A stretch of DNA of 64,000 nt, from NCBI GenBank assembly GCA_002786355.1, contig PGCO01000003.1, forward strand, positions 434,001 to 498,000, written 5' to 3'. Below the pieces are notes generated by a model. That model did no database searches. It had not been told where the DNA came from and was given only the letters and a program-made list of their open reading frames with translations. Position 1 is the stretch's first letter. Every line of letters starts with the position of its first letter. The DNA is from Sediminibacterium sp. FEMGT703S. GTDB taxonomy: Bacteria > Bacteroidota > Bacteroidia > Chitinophagales > Chitinophagaceae. Both the position numbers and the translations under genes were made by a program. Below, in pieces: positions 34,965-43,227 of this stretch.

Positions 34965-36149
34965 TTAATTAGCCTTTTTATCTGTATGAAAATGCTTGGT
35001 AGCCACAGAGTGCTTATTGGCATTACGCACTTTTAAAAGAGAAAGAACTTGATAAAAAATAAACTTGGGTATACCCCAGAGTGATTGATAAATACGAGCA
35101 TCTGTTTTATTGATTGCCAATGCAAATAAAAACCCCAACACAAATATAACAAAGCCAAGCAACCAAATAAATGCTATAAAAGGACTGAAAATCAAATTAA
35201 GCAACATGCAGAATAGACCGATTAACAAAAAAATAAACAATGGTGGTCTAAGCAAAATCAGTCCAAAAAGTAGTTTATTCCAATTAAATTGTATAATCCC
35301 CTTACCCACTAATCCAAAACCAAAAGAAAAGTACTTAAACCAGGTATTAATCCATCTAGCTCTTTGATTAACTAGTTGATCGCTCTTTGATGTTTTTTCA
35401 TCATACACAATAGCCGTTTCTGCAAAAGCAATTCTATACCCTCTCTCAACAATTTCTTTCTGTAGTATTTTATCAAAACCTGCCCCTGTAATATCCTGAT
35501 GGGCCAAACAATCATTATATAATTTGGTAGTAAATGCCATGCCCGATCCAGCCAATGTAGCAGAGGAACCCACATTAAAAAGAACTTTACCATCATAAAA
35601 ATGATAATAAATATCCCTTGCGCCATCTAACGCTGCATAAAGTGTGTCAAGGTTTTTCGCATCTCTTACACCCTGAACTGCACTGAATCCTAAATCAAAA
35701 TATTCATTCAGTGCGTTTAGATAATTAGGATCCACCAAGTTGTCACTATCAATAATCGTTAATCGTTCATGGGGTCGCTTAAAACGTTGAATAGCATAAA
35801 AATGCGAACGGGTATTACTTGATAATACTTCTTCTGGCCTTAATACAATTACTCTTTCATCCTCAAATTTTAGTTCAGAAACATCACATTTATCTGCAAC
35901 AATATAAATCAAATAGTTGCTATATCTTAATTGCAATAATGATTTTATTACAGAAGGAATTAAGGTAGTTTGCTCATATGCAGTAACAATAATTGCATAA
36001 TCCGCCTCCTCTTTATTGGGAGCCTGTTGCTTTTTTTTGCCGCTAAAAATGGCATAAATCACCAACATTAAAAAAGGTAGAACCAAATTATAACCTACTG
36101 CTATTTGAAAAAAAATCCAAAGCAATTCTATGAGGTATTGAATATCCAT
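34965..36149 (-). CDS. Membrane family 2 glycosyltransferase
   Basis: 394 aa. N-terminal helix (about 12-34), a GT2 domain (about 48-280) with 'YAIIVTAYEQTTLIPSVIKS', 'LTIIDSDNLVDPNYL' (DxDN-type donor site) and 'QRARWINTW', close to the QxxRW motif of processive GT2 enzymes. Two to three C-terminal helices (about 285-360). The QRARW motif distinguishes it from the GT2 enzymes at 26-28 kb and suggests a chain-forming or hyaluronan-synthase-like enzyme. It acts at the inner membrane. Donor unknown. It lies 17 bp after the Wzc-like gene. Confidence 0.88.
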   Translation of the reverse strand: MDIQYLIELLWIFFQIAVGYNLVLPFLMLVIYAIFSGKKKQQAPNKEEADYAIIVTAYEQTTLIPSVIKSLLQLRYSNYLIYIVADKCDVSELKFEDERVIVLRPEEVLSSNTRSHFYAIQRFKRPHERLTIIDSDNLVDPNYLNALNEYFDLGFSAVQGVRDAKNLDTLYAALDGARDIYYHFYDGKVLFNVGSSATLAGSGMAFTTKLYNDCLAHQDITGAGFDKILQKEIVERGYRIAFAETAIVYDEKTSKSDQLVNQRARWINTWFKYFSFGFGLVGKGIIQFNWNKLLFGLILLRPPLFIFLLIGLFCMLLNLIFSPFIAFIWLLGFVIFVLGFLFALAINKTDARIYQSLWGIPKFIFYQVLSLLKVRNANKHSVATKHFHTDKKAN

Positions 36150-36166
36150 AGCAGTCCAATTAATGT

Positions 36167-38326
36167 TTAAGATATTTTATTCAATCGGTTTATAACTACT
36201 TTATTTAAGGCCCAACCAGCAAAATAATCCCCTAAATCTTGAAGATATTCTACACTTTGTGCCTTACCATTTTTAATTGTAGAACCTGAAGCAAAAACGG
36301 CAATTACTTTGTCTGCTAAAATAATCCATTCTCTTGCCTTATTTAATTTATCTAAATCAGGTGCTTCAATAATAATTATATCAAAAATATCTCTTAAATA
36401 TGCAAGCTTAGGCTTAACAATTGATTCATCGCAGAATTCAAAAATAGAAGTATCGCCACCCCTATTCCCTAAAACACTTACGCCCCCTTCTTTAATGATT
36501 TCAGAAAGTGTAATTCGGTTTTTCAAATAATCTTCCAAAAAGGTATTTGTACCGGTTGTTTCAGTAACAGTGGGATTATCAAAGTTTCCATCAATGACTA
36601 AAACTCTTTTATTTACCATGGAATAAGCATAAGCCAAACCAAGAGAAATCAAGGTCTTACCTTCCCCATCGGAAATACTAGTCATTACCAATAACTTTTT
36701 ATGGCCCATCTCTCGCTCAATTTCAAAACGAAGCGACCTCAATAAATTTTTAAATGCAATCGTGATTCTGTTTCCCTCACCGTTTTTCCATAAGTTAGTT
36801 AAATCTAACATAGAAGTATTTATGAAAGGTAGAAAAGCCAAAACAGGTAAACTTGTTTTATTGGCTAAATCTGTTGCACTTTGAATACTATCATCTAAAT
36901 AGAAGATTACAAATAAGGCAGCTAAACAAAAAATGAAACTGATAATTCCTGCTAAAGCTACCAAAATCAACTTCTTAGAAGGCTGTGCGGGACCGGGCAT
37001 TGCCAGTTCTATTTGGGTTAATTGAACAGTCATGCTAGATTCCAAGGAGGTTTGGTTAAACCTATTTTGGATATCTAAATATTCCTTTCCAGCCACATCA
37101 ACCGACCCTTCATAACTTTGAATTAAGGCTTCGTGTGGCACGAGCATATCGAACTTTTCATTAAGCCTTTTTAATTCGTCACTTAAAGGCATAATACTAC
37201 TTTGAGCCTGATCGAGCGCAATCTCTAAATTAAAGCGTTGTTGAACCAATAATTGTTTATTTGCTAATGGGCTTACTAACAATCGGTCTGTAGACTCTAA
37301 AATTTGCTTTTCTAATATTGCTTTTAATGAGTCCTGCCTTTGCTTAATTTTCGGGTCAAAATTACTTTTGACTAAATCATTCGTAACAGCCTTTAATCTT
37401 TCTCTAGTAGCCAATATGGATTGATTGATATCTACTATTACACTTTCTAAGTATCTTCTGTCTTGTGGACTGAATTTTTTATCAATCCCTTTTATTGCCC
37501 CACCTAATGATTCTACATCTTTTTGAGCTAATTGAAACTTGGTTTCAAAATCGGCAATTTGTGCATACAAACTCTTTGCTTGTTCATTTAAATTCAATAC
37601 CCTATTCCTGATTTTATAATCACGCAAGAGGCGCATTTTTGCAGTCATTGAATCAAATTTCTGCCTCATTAATAAATCCAAAAAATTAACCGCCTTTTGT
37701 TGGTTCCCCTTTATATAGTTGGCGTAAAAATCAATAAATTCTCTATTGATGGTATTGAGTACAAATGCAGATAAAAATGGATTTTCAGACTCATATTCAA
37801 AATCAATAAAGTCACTGTTATTGACCCGATAAATCGTTACTTTCTTTAGTAAAGTAGCTTCGTCATATCCCATTGAAATGAGCAACTGGTGTATCCCAAA
37901 CTGGTCTTTATCAAATAAGGATAGTGGTTGTTTTGTTTTGATATGATCTTTAAAAACTTCCAAAGCATGTGCCCTTGCCTCAGGACCTATTTCAGTGATT
38001 AGCTTACTGGGTTTTCTAAAAGGTTTATCGCTGGTTAAATCGTGGACAATTAATTGAAAGGACAACTGGTCAAAAATTCGCTTCAATTTAATCATCTCAA
38101 TTAAATTGCTGAATTGCTGTGATACTTTGTTTTCGTCTTGGCCTTGATTTTTTTCTAAAAACTGCTTAGACTGATCCACTAGACCAGTTGAAATTCTGGA
38201 TCGAGATTTATAGGTATCAGGCAGTTTTCTTACTAAAAAATAGGTTATGAATACTGCTATCATTGGGACAATGATCAGTATTAATTTCCTTTTGTATAGT
38301 AATAATAAAAACTTTTGTAGTTCCAT
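36167..38326 (-). CDS. Wzc-like polysaccharide co-polymerase with degenerate tyrosine-kinase domain
   Basis: 719 aa. An N-terminal Wzz domain with first helix at about 14-32, a long coiled-coil periplasmic region (about 200-420), a second helix at about 455-480 ('LILVALAGIISFIFCLAALF') preceded by the proline-rich 'MPGPAQPSKK', then a P-loop domain. Walker A is intact ('SDGEGKT', 553-558). The Walker A' motif reads 'VIDGNFDNP' instead of the usual DxDxR, and Walker B reads 'IIIIEAPD' with Glu654 in place of Asp. The usual C-terminal tyrosine cluster is missing (it ends RLNKIS). It likely sets chain length and links polymerase to export; BY-kinase activity is doubtful. Confidence 0.9.
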   Translation of the reverse strand: MELQKFLLLLYKRKLILIIVPMIAVFITYFLVRKLPDTYKSRSRISTGLVDQSKQFLEKNQGQDENKVSQQFSNLIEMIKLKRIFDQLSFQLIVHDLTSDKPFRKPSKLITEIGPEARAHALEVFKDHIKTKQPLSLFDKDQFGIHQLLISMGYDEATLLKKVTIYRVNNSDFIDFEYESENPFLSAFVLNTINREFIDFYANYIKGNQQKAVNFLDLLMRQKFDSMTAKMRLLRDYKIRNRVLNLNEQAKSLYAQIADFETKFQLAQKDVESLGGAIKGIDKKFSPQDRRYLESVIVDINQSILATRERLKAVTNDLVKSNFDPKIKQRQDSLKAILEKQILESTDRLLVSPLANKQLLVQQRFNLEIALDQAQSSIMPLSDELKRLNEKFDMLVPHEALIQSYEGSVDVAGKEYLDIQNRFNQTSLESSMTVQLTQIELAMPGPAQPSKKLILVALAGIISFIFCLAALFVIFYLDDSIQSATDLANKTSLPVLAFLPFINTSMLDLTNLWKNGEGNRITIAFKNLLRSLRFEIEREMGHKKLLVMTSISDGEGKTLISLGLAYAYSMVNKRVLVIDGNFDNPTVTETTGTNTFLEDYLKNRITLSEIIKEGGVSVLGNRGGDTSIFEFCDESIVKPKLAYLRDIFDIIIIEAPDLDKLNKAREWIILADKVIAVFASGSTIKNGKAQSVEYLQDLGDYFAGWALNKVVINRLNKIS

Positions 38327-39076
38327 TTAATTTACCTCTTCCAGTTTTTTCCCAACCAATTCTTCTAATGTATTTTTCGCAATCAAAACAGCACTCTCAG
38401 CATCAATTATTTTTTGTTTTTGGTCACCATTCTGAACCATTAATTTAGTGTAGTTTTCAAGCGTCTCCTCCCCTCGTTCATACCGAAATTTAATTTGCTT
38501 ATACAATGCTTCAATATCGATTGCATTTTGATTTTGAACCCTCAGGACACTCAATGCCTGCATATATCTAAAATATCGATTCTTAACATCAGTTTCAAGA
38601 GTAATTAAGTATTGATCCGCAGTTAATTGTGCTATAGCAAGTTCCTCTTTGGATTGCTTGATAACAGTAGGTTTTTGAACAATATTACTAAAATTAATAA
38701 AAAGCCCTATCTGAATCCCTGTTAATGTTGCATTCGTTAAAGTTACAGAAGTGCTCGGGCTATAAAATGCAGAAAGTGTAAAAAAATCAAACCAAGAAAG
38801 TTTTGCCCTTTGTACATTATAATTAGCAAAATTAATTTTCCTTGAATTAATTTTCACCAAGGGATAATTTTGCTTGGCAGTAAATATTAGTTTCTCTAAA
38901 AAAGGATAGGAAAGCTCTGGAATCATCGATTCTTGTGCTTTCACTTGATCTGAATTTCCAACTAAAAAAAGACTTAACACCCCTACTATCCAAATCTTTC
39001 TTATTCTATGCACAAACTCAGCCAAACTAAGCTTGATCAAAACCTTCATATTTATATCTAAACCAATGATTTTCAT
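38327..39076 (-). CDS. Half-length TolC/outer-membrane efflux-like protein
   Basis: 249 aa; an ATG at 39049 is also possible. Signal-like hydrophobic stretch (about 27-41), then a single TolC repeat: helix (60-95), two beta-strand-like segments (about 98-110 and 118-131, with the loop 'SPSTSVTLTNATLTG'), then two long helices (about 140-245). Normal TolC proteins have two such repeats in 400-500 residues. Its stop codon abuts the ATG of the Wzc-like gene (no gap), so the two probably act together, and it may replace Wza as the outer-membrane exit channel. That role is inference from position; homo-oligomer number is unknown. Confidence 0.78.
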   Translation of the reverse strand: MKIIGLDINMKVLIKLSLAEFVHRIRKIWIVGVLSLFLVGNSDQVKAQESMIPELSYPFLEKLIFTAKQNYPLVKINSRKINFANYNVQRAKLSWFDFFTLSAFYSPSTSVTLTNATLTGIQIGLFINFSNIVQKPTVIKQSKEELAIAQLTADQYLITLETDVKNRYFRYMQALSVLRVQNQNAIDIEALYKQIKFRYERGEETLENYTKLMVQNGDQKQKIIDAESAVLIAKNTLEELVGKKLEEVN

Positions 39077-39178
39077 AAAGATTAAAGATAAATAATATAG
39101 TTATAATAAGGCTTATAGATTTTCAGCCTTACCCCACAAGTGAATAAAAATGTATAACTAAATAAAATCAGTAAAAAA

Positions 39179-40375
39179 TTAAACAGATTCCTTTTGTAAT
39201 AAGGCAGGAATTGTTCTTAAAATTAGTTTAATATCATACCAAAAGCTATGATTTTCAGCATATTTATTATCTAGCAAGAGTCTTTCTTCCTCAGACATTT
39301 CGCCCTTACCTCTTTTTTCGACTTGCCACAAGCCTGTAATTCCTGCCGGTGCCATAAATCTCATTGCATATTTGTCTGTGGTCAACTTTTCAGCCTCATA
39401 CAATGGAAGTGGCCTATTTCCCACTATACTCATATCTCCAATAATTACATTCCACAATTGAGGTAGCTCATCTATACTACTATTTCGAATAAACTTACCA
39501 ACCTTTGTTATTCTAGGGTCATCTTTTAATTTAAAAAATGCTGAACCAGCTTTAGCCTTTCTATTTTCACTGTATTGCTTCTCACACCATTGAATAGTGT
39601 CTGAAAAAATAGGGAATTTACAGCCAGTTCCTGCTGCTTTGCACTCCTCGCAAAGATATTCTTCTTCAATACTAGTAGTGGTGGCTTCATCTGCAGAGGG
39701 TGCATATTGATTTAAATGCTTTAAATCCTTTAACCGTTTATCAGCATTCACAAACATAGACCTGAACTTATAAAACTTGAATGTTCGATAGCCCGATCCA
39801 ACCCTTAAAGCATAATAAAAAATGGGGCCTTTAGACTCTAGTTTCAACAAAATACAAATGGTTAGCAACAAAGGAGATAGCATGATTATTGCCATTCCAG
39901 CAAAGAAAATATCAAATACCCTTTTTATAAAAGGTGTTTTGTATTTGTGAAAATCGGAGACTGTATTGACATGCTTTAAATCGTTCCATTTTTCAATCAA
40001 AAGTGGAAGCCTAATTTCTATATTTTCTTTTTTTATAGGCAGTTTAAAAACATCTGCTACCCCAGCTTTCAATGTCATTTTAATGGTGCTTTCACTTAGC
40101 TGTTGACTTACCAAGAAAAAAGGGACAGCAATATTTTTCTTATTCACCAATGTTTCTAACAAAGAAATTCCTCCCGTACCCAAGACTTCACTTTGCGAAA
40201 CAATTGCTACTAAGTTAAACTTACTTTTTTCCCATTCAGAAAAAAAGATCAATGGGTTAGTGAAACGCTTCAGTTCGCGTCCTCCCAAATTTGCTTGTGA
40301 AAAAGTTTCATAAATGAAGTCATCACAGTTAAGTAAAACAATAACTTGATCTTGGGGAAGTAGTTTCGTGTTCAT
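39179..40375 (-). CDS. Pseudo-receiver domain fused to a phosphoglycosyltransferase
   Basis: 398 aa. Residues 10-125 resemble a CheY-like receiver: acidic pair Asp18/Asp19 and Lys111 in 'FKLPI', but the phosphoacceptor position holds Ser60 ('AIVSQSE'). After a linker comes one membrane helix (about 150-178) and a bacterial sugar-transferase (PGT, PF02397-type) domain: 'KFYKFRSMF' (200-208), 'DDPRITKVGKFIRNSSIDEL' with catalytic Asp302-Glu303, 'GNRPLP'. A 75-residue insert between FRSM and DPRIT carries Cys242, Cys245, Cys252 and Cys264, a possible metal site. It would start repeat-unit assembly by moving a sugar-1-phosphate to undecaprenyl phosphate. It lies 18 bp after a stand-alone receiver gene. 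Confidence 0.88.
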   Translation of the reverse strand: MNTKLLPQDQVIVLLNCDDFIYETFSQANLGGRELKRFTNPLIFFSEWEKSKFNLVAIVSQSEVLGTGGISLLETLVNKKNIAVPFFLVSQQLSESTIKMTLKAGVADVFKLPIKKENIEIRLPLLIEKWNDLKHVNTVSDFHKYKTPFIKRVFDIFFAGMAIIMLSPLLLTICILLKLESKGPIFYYALRVGSGYRTFKFYKFRSMFVNADKRLKDLKHLNQYAPSADEATTTSIEEEYLCEECKAAGTGCKFPIFSDTIQWCEKQYSENRKAKAGSAFFKLKDDPRITKVGKFIRNSSIDELPQLWNVIIGDMSIVGNRPLPLYEAEKLTTDKYAMRFMAPAGITGLWQVEKRGKGEMSEEERLLLDNKYAENHSFWYDIKLILRTIPALLQKESV

Positions 40376-40393
40376 TGGACCGGTTTGGTGATA

Positions 40394-40789
40394 TTATTTT
40401 CTAATTCTGCGTAAAACCACTCTAAGTCTAGCTTCTAACTCTTTAGGATTAAATGGTTTTACTAAATAGTCATCGGCACCTGCTTCTAAACATTGTATAA
40501 TCATTTCAGAACTCTCTTCACCAGATAGAATAATGATTGGAATGGTATTGAAAAAATCGCTGGCCCTTAGCTGTTTAGTAAGCTCTAATCCGCCCATCAC
40601 GGGCGTATTTAAGTCTGAAATAATTAAATCAGGTACGTTTCCTTGTTGTAGAAAAGCTAAGGCATCAACACCGTCCTTAAAAATTTCAACCTGATATTGA
40701 GCACTCAAATATTTTTTTAAAATCAATTGCATGGTCATCTCGTCTTCAACAACCACGATTTTTAAAGTATCAGAATTAGAGAATGCCAT
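40394..40789 (-). CDS. Single-domain response regulator heading the exopolysaccharide operon
   Basis: 131 aa, complete receiver: Glu15/Asp16, phosphoacceptor Asp59 in 'LIISDLNTPVMGG', Ser89, and Lys111 in 'YLVKPFNP'. No DNA-binding domain. It is the first gene of the long left-reading operon, directly before the pseudo-receiver/phosphoglycosyltransferase fusion, so it may set polysaccharide initiation by contact with that enzyme (inference). The partner kinase is not in the window. Confidence 0.93.
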   Translation of the reverse strand: MAFSNSDTLKIVVVEDEMTMQLILKKYLSAQYQVEIFKDGVDALAFLQQGNVPDLIISDLNTPVMGGLELTKQLRASDFFNTIPIIILSGEESSEMIIQCLEAGADDYLVKPFNPKELEARLRVVLRRIRK

Positions 40790-40821
40790 ATTTTAAAATT
40801 TTGCTAATGTATGAAATCTAA

Positions 40822-40837
40822 ATATATTTAAATATAT
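40822..40837. repeat. 16-bp AT-only palindrome between divergent response regulator and glycosyltransferase genes
   Basis: ATATATTT-AAATATAT, perfect dyad in the 102-bp divergent intergenic region, 33 bp upstream of the response regulator ATG. It could be an operator, but AT-only palindromes are common by chance in this genome. Confidence 0.3.
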
Positions 40838-40891
40838 AACCAACGAATATATACTGAATTTAATCATTTTTTTGCTTAATTCTTGAAAAAT

Positions 40892-41698
40892 ATGAGACCC
40901 ATTTCAATACCCCCTTACATCAACCAACTTTACACAACCAATCCAAGAGAAATTGCTACCTCTGCACTAATAAGAGAAAGGTACAGTAAATTGTCTTTGA
41001 ATGAGCCCGTTGTTTCAATTGTTATGCCTGCTTATAATGAAGAAGCAAATATTTTGCAAACCTTACTTTCATTAAGCAATAATATCACCCAATGGTCAGT
41101 AGAAATAATTGTTGTGAATAATAATTCAAAAGACAAAACAGAGGAAATGGTCATTGCGGCTGGAATCCCCTGTATCAAAGAACTAAATCAAGGTATTACC
41201 AATGCAAGAAACGCTGGTTTAGCAGTTGCAAAAGGCAAGTATATTTTAAATGCAGATGCAGATACCATTTATCCTAAAGATTGGATTGAAGAAATGGTAA
41301 AACCTTTAGCGGAAAACGAAAATGTCTGCTCTGTTTATGGAAGATTTTCATTCATTCCTATTGGGAGTACTGGCAGGTTCACTTATTTTTTTTATGAATA
41401 TTTTGCTGATTTAATGAGGTGGATGAATAAATTATTTAGGGATGAAGCTATGAATGCGTATGGCTTTAATTCAGGTTTCAGAAGAGAACAAGGCCTTAGT
41501 GTTGAAGGATTTAATCATCCCCCAGGAACCAACGAGGACGGATGGCTTGCGTTAAAACTAAGGGAAAAAGGATACGGAAAATTATTTTATGTAACCAATA
41601 TTAAAGCCCTTGTTTGGACCACAGACAGACGTATTCAAATTGACGGTGGGCTATTTAAAGGAACCATTAAAAGATTAAAAAGAATGATTGGGCTTTAA
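40892..41698 (+). CDS. Family 2 glycosyltransferase
   Basis: 268 aa from the ATG at 40892; a TTG three codons upstream is the only alternative. GT-A fold: 'VVSIVMPAYNEEANILQTLL', 'EIIVVNNNSKDKTEEM', 'GITNARNAGLAVAKG' and the DxD motif 'ILNADADTIYPKDW'. 'GTNEDGWLALKLREKG' is the acceptor-side acidic region. No membrane helix beyond a short aromatic patch (about 165-175). It is divergent from the exopolysaccharide operon, and the MDR-MaoC gene follows 32 bp downstream. Probably a polysaccharide or glycolipid glycosyltransferase; donor unknown. Confidence 0.9.
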   Translation: MRPISIPPYINQLYTTNPREIATSALIRERYSKLSLNEPVVSIVMPAYNEEANILQTLLSLSNNITQWSVEIIVVNNNSKDKTEEMVIAAGIPCIKELNQGITNARNAGLAVAKGKYILNADADTIYPKDWIEEMVKPLAENENVCSVYGRFSFIPIGSTGRFTYFFYEYFADLMRWMNKLFRDEAMNAYGFNSGFRREQGLSVEGFNHPPGTNEDGWLALKLREKGYGKLFYVTNIKALVWTTDRRIQIDGGLFKGTIKRLKRMIGL

Positions 41699-41730
41699 AA
41701 TGGCTGAATGGTTGTAATTTAACCATCCAT

Positions 41731-43227
41731 ATGAAAGCAATTATTTGTACCCAATACGGCGGGCCAGAGCTACTTCAATTGGCTGAAATCAGTTTGCCAG
41801 AAATTGAAAGTGATCGGGTTGCCATTGATGTTCACTACTGTGGAGTAAATTTCCCAGACACTTTAATTATTCAAAATAAATACCAGTTTAAACCACCACT
41901 CCCATTTTCGCCTGGTGGAGAAATTGCAGGTATTGTTACGGCAGTGGGTTCCGCTGTAAATAATTGTAAAGTTGGAGATCGCGTGATGGCATTGTGTGGC
42001 TGGGGAGGGATGGCAGAGCAAATTATGATTAAAGCCAATTCAGTTTTTGTAATCCCAGATAAGATAAACTTACTGGATGCATCCATTTGTATGTATAGTT
42101 TTGGCACAGCCTTTCATGCGTTAAATAATAAAGCAGCATTAAAAGAAGGTCAAACTGTGTTGGTGTTGGGAGCTAGTGGAGGCGTAGGTTCAGCAGCAAT
42201 ACAATTAGCTAAATTAATGGGAGCGAAAGTGATTGCAGCTGCATCATCCATTGAAAAGCTTACCTATTGCCAATCTTTAGGAGCAGACGAACTAATCAAT
42301 TATACCAGCGAGAATTTAAAAACTAGAATTAAAGAAATTACCCAAAACAAAGGAGTAGATATTATATATGATCCCATTGGTGGAAGCTTAGCAGTTGAAG
42401 CGCTTAAATCTATAGCATGGAATGGTCAGTACTTAATTATAGGTTTTGCTTCTGGAGAAATTCCACAAGTACCTTTTAATATTCCTTTATTAAAGGGTTG
42501 CAATATACAAGGAGTATTCTGGGGAGCTTTTGCTGAAAAAGAACCCAATGCCAATAAGCAAAATTTTATAAAAATTATAGAGTGGATGATTGCTGGAAAA
42601 CTTTCTCAACATATTCATCAATTATATCCGCTTGAAGATGCCCCAACAGCTATTTCCGATATGATTGATAGAAAGATAAAAGGCAAAGCTGTCATTGAAA
42701 TAAAAGCAGAAAAGTTAGCTGATTCAATAAAAATAAATACTAATTCATCTGATACTCAACTGCATGAAAATAAACTAATCATCTACGGTAAAGAAGCAAT
42801 TGAAAATCATATTGGAAAATCAATAGGGCCAGGAAACTGGTTCACCATTACACAAAAAATGATAAATGATTTTGCTGCCACAACTCAAGATTTTCAATGG
42901 GTGCATATTGATGAAGCTAAAGCAGCACAGCACCTTCCAGAAGGAAGAACACTTGCGCATGGTTATCTTACTATGTCATTAGTATCCCACTTATTAACTG
43001 AACTATTTGAATTAAAAAAAGTACAATCTTACTATAATTATGGTTTTAATAAAGCGAGATTCGTTAGCCCAGTTAGAGTAAATGATCAAATCAGATTGAG
43101 TGCAACATTAAATAGTATTGAAAAATTATCAAATGGTTCGGTAAAATTATTCTTACACTGCATTATAGAAATTAAAGGTGTTGAAAAACCAGCTTATGTT
43201 GCAGAAATTATTAGTGTAATAAATTAA
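41731..43227 (+). CDS. Fusion of a zinc-free MDR oxidoreductase and a MaoC-like hydratase
   Basis: 498 aa. Residues 1-325 form a quinone-oxidoreductase/enoyl-reductase-type MDR: GroES-like part ('CGVNFPDTLI', 'SPGGEIAGIVTAVGS') and Rossmann part ('VLVLGASGGVGSAAIQLAK'), without the zinc-ligand pattern. After a linker (about 326-355), residues 360-498 are a MaoC-type hot-dog domain with 'DFQWVHIDEAKA' and 'GRTLAHGYLTMSLVSHL', including the Asp/His hydratase pair. The two activities could reduce or dehydrate the same acyl-CoA in sequence. The acyl-CoA dehydrogenase gene begins at the next base. Substrate unknown; no membrane segment. Confidence 0.88.
   Translation: MKAIICTQYGGPELLQLAEISLPEIESDRVAIDVHYCGVNFPDTLIIQNKYQFKPPLPFSPGGEIAGIVTAVGSAVNNCKVGDRVMALCGWGGMAEQIMIKANSVFVIPDKINLLDASICMYSFGTAFHALNNKAALKEGQTVLVLGASGGVGSAAIQLAKLMGAKVIAAASSIEKLTYCQSLGADELINYTSENLKTRIKEITQNKGVDIIYDPIGGSLAVEALKSIAWNGQYLIIGFASGEIPQVPFNIPLLKGCNIQGVFWGAFAEKEPNANKQNFIKIIEWMIAGKLSQHIHQLYPLEDAPTAISDMIDRKIKGKAVIEIKAEKLADSIKINTNSSDTQLHENKLIIYGKEAIENHIGKSIGPGNWFTITQKMINDFAATTQDFQWVHIDEAKAAQHLPEGRTLAHGYLTMSLVSHLLTELFELKKVQSYYNYGFNKARFVSPVRVNDQIRLSATLNSIEKLSNGSVKLFLHCIIEIKGVEKPAYVAEIISVIN

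Noticed and set aside
39107-39131. TAAGGCT...AGCCTTA hairpin between the PGT fusion and the half-TolC gene
   Set aside because: Only 7 bp with an 11-base loop and no T-run; too weak to call a terminator.
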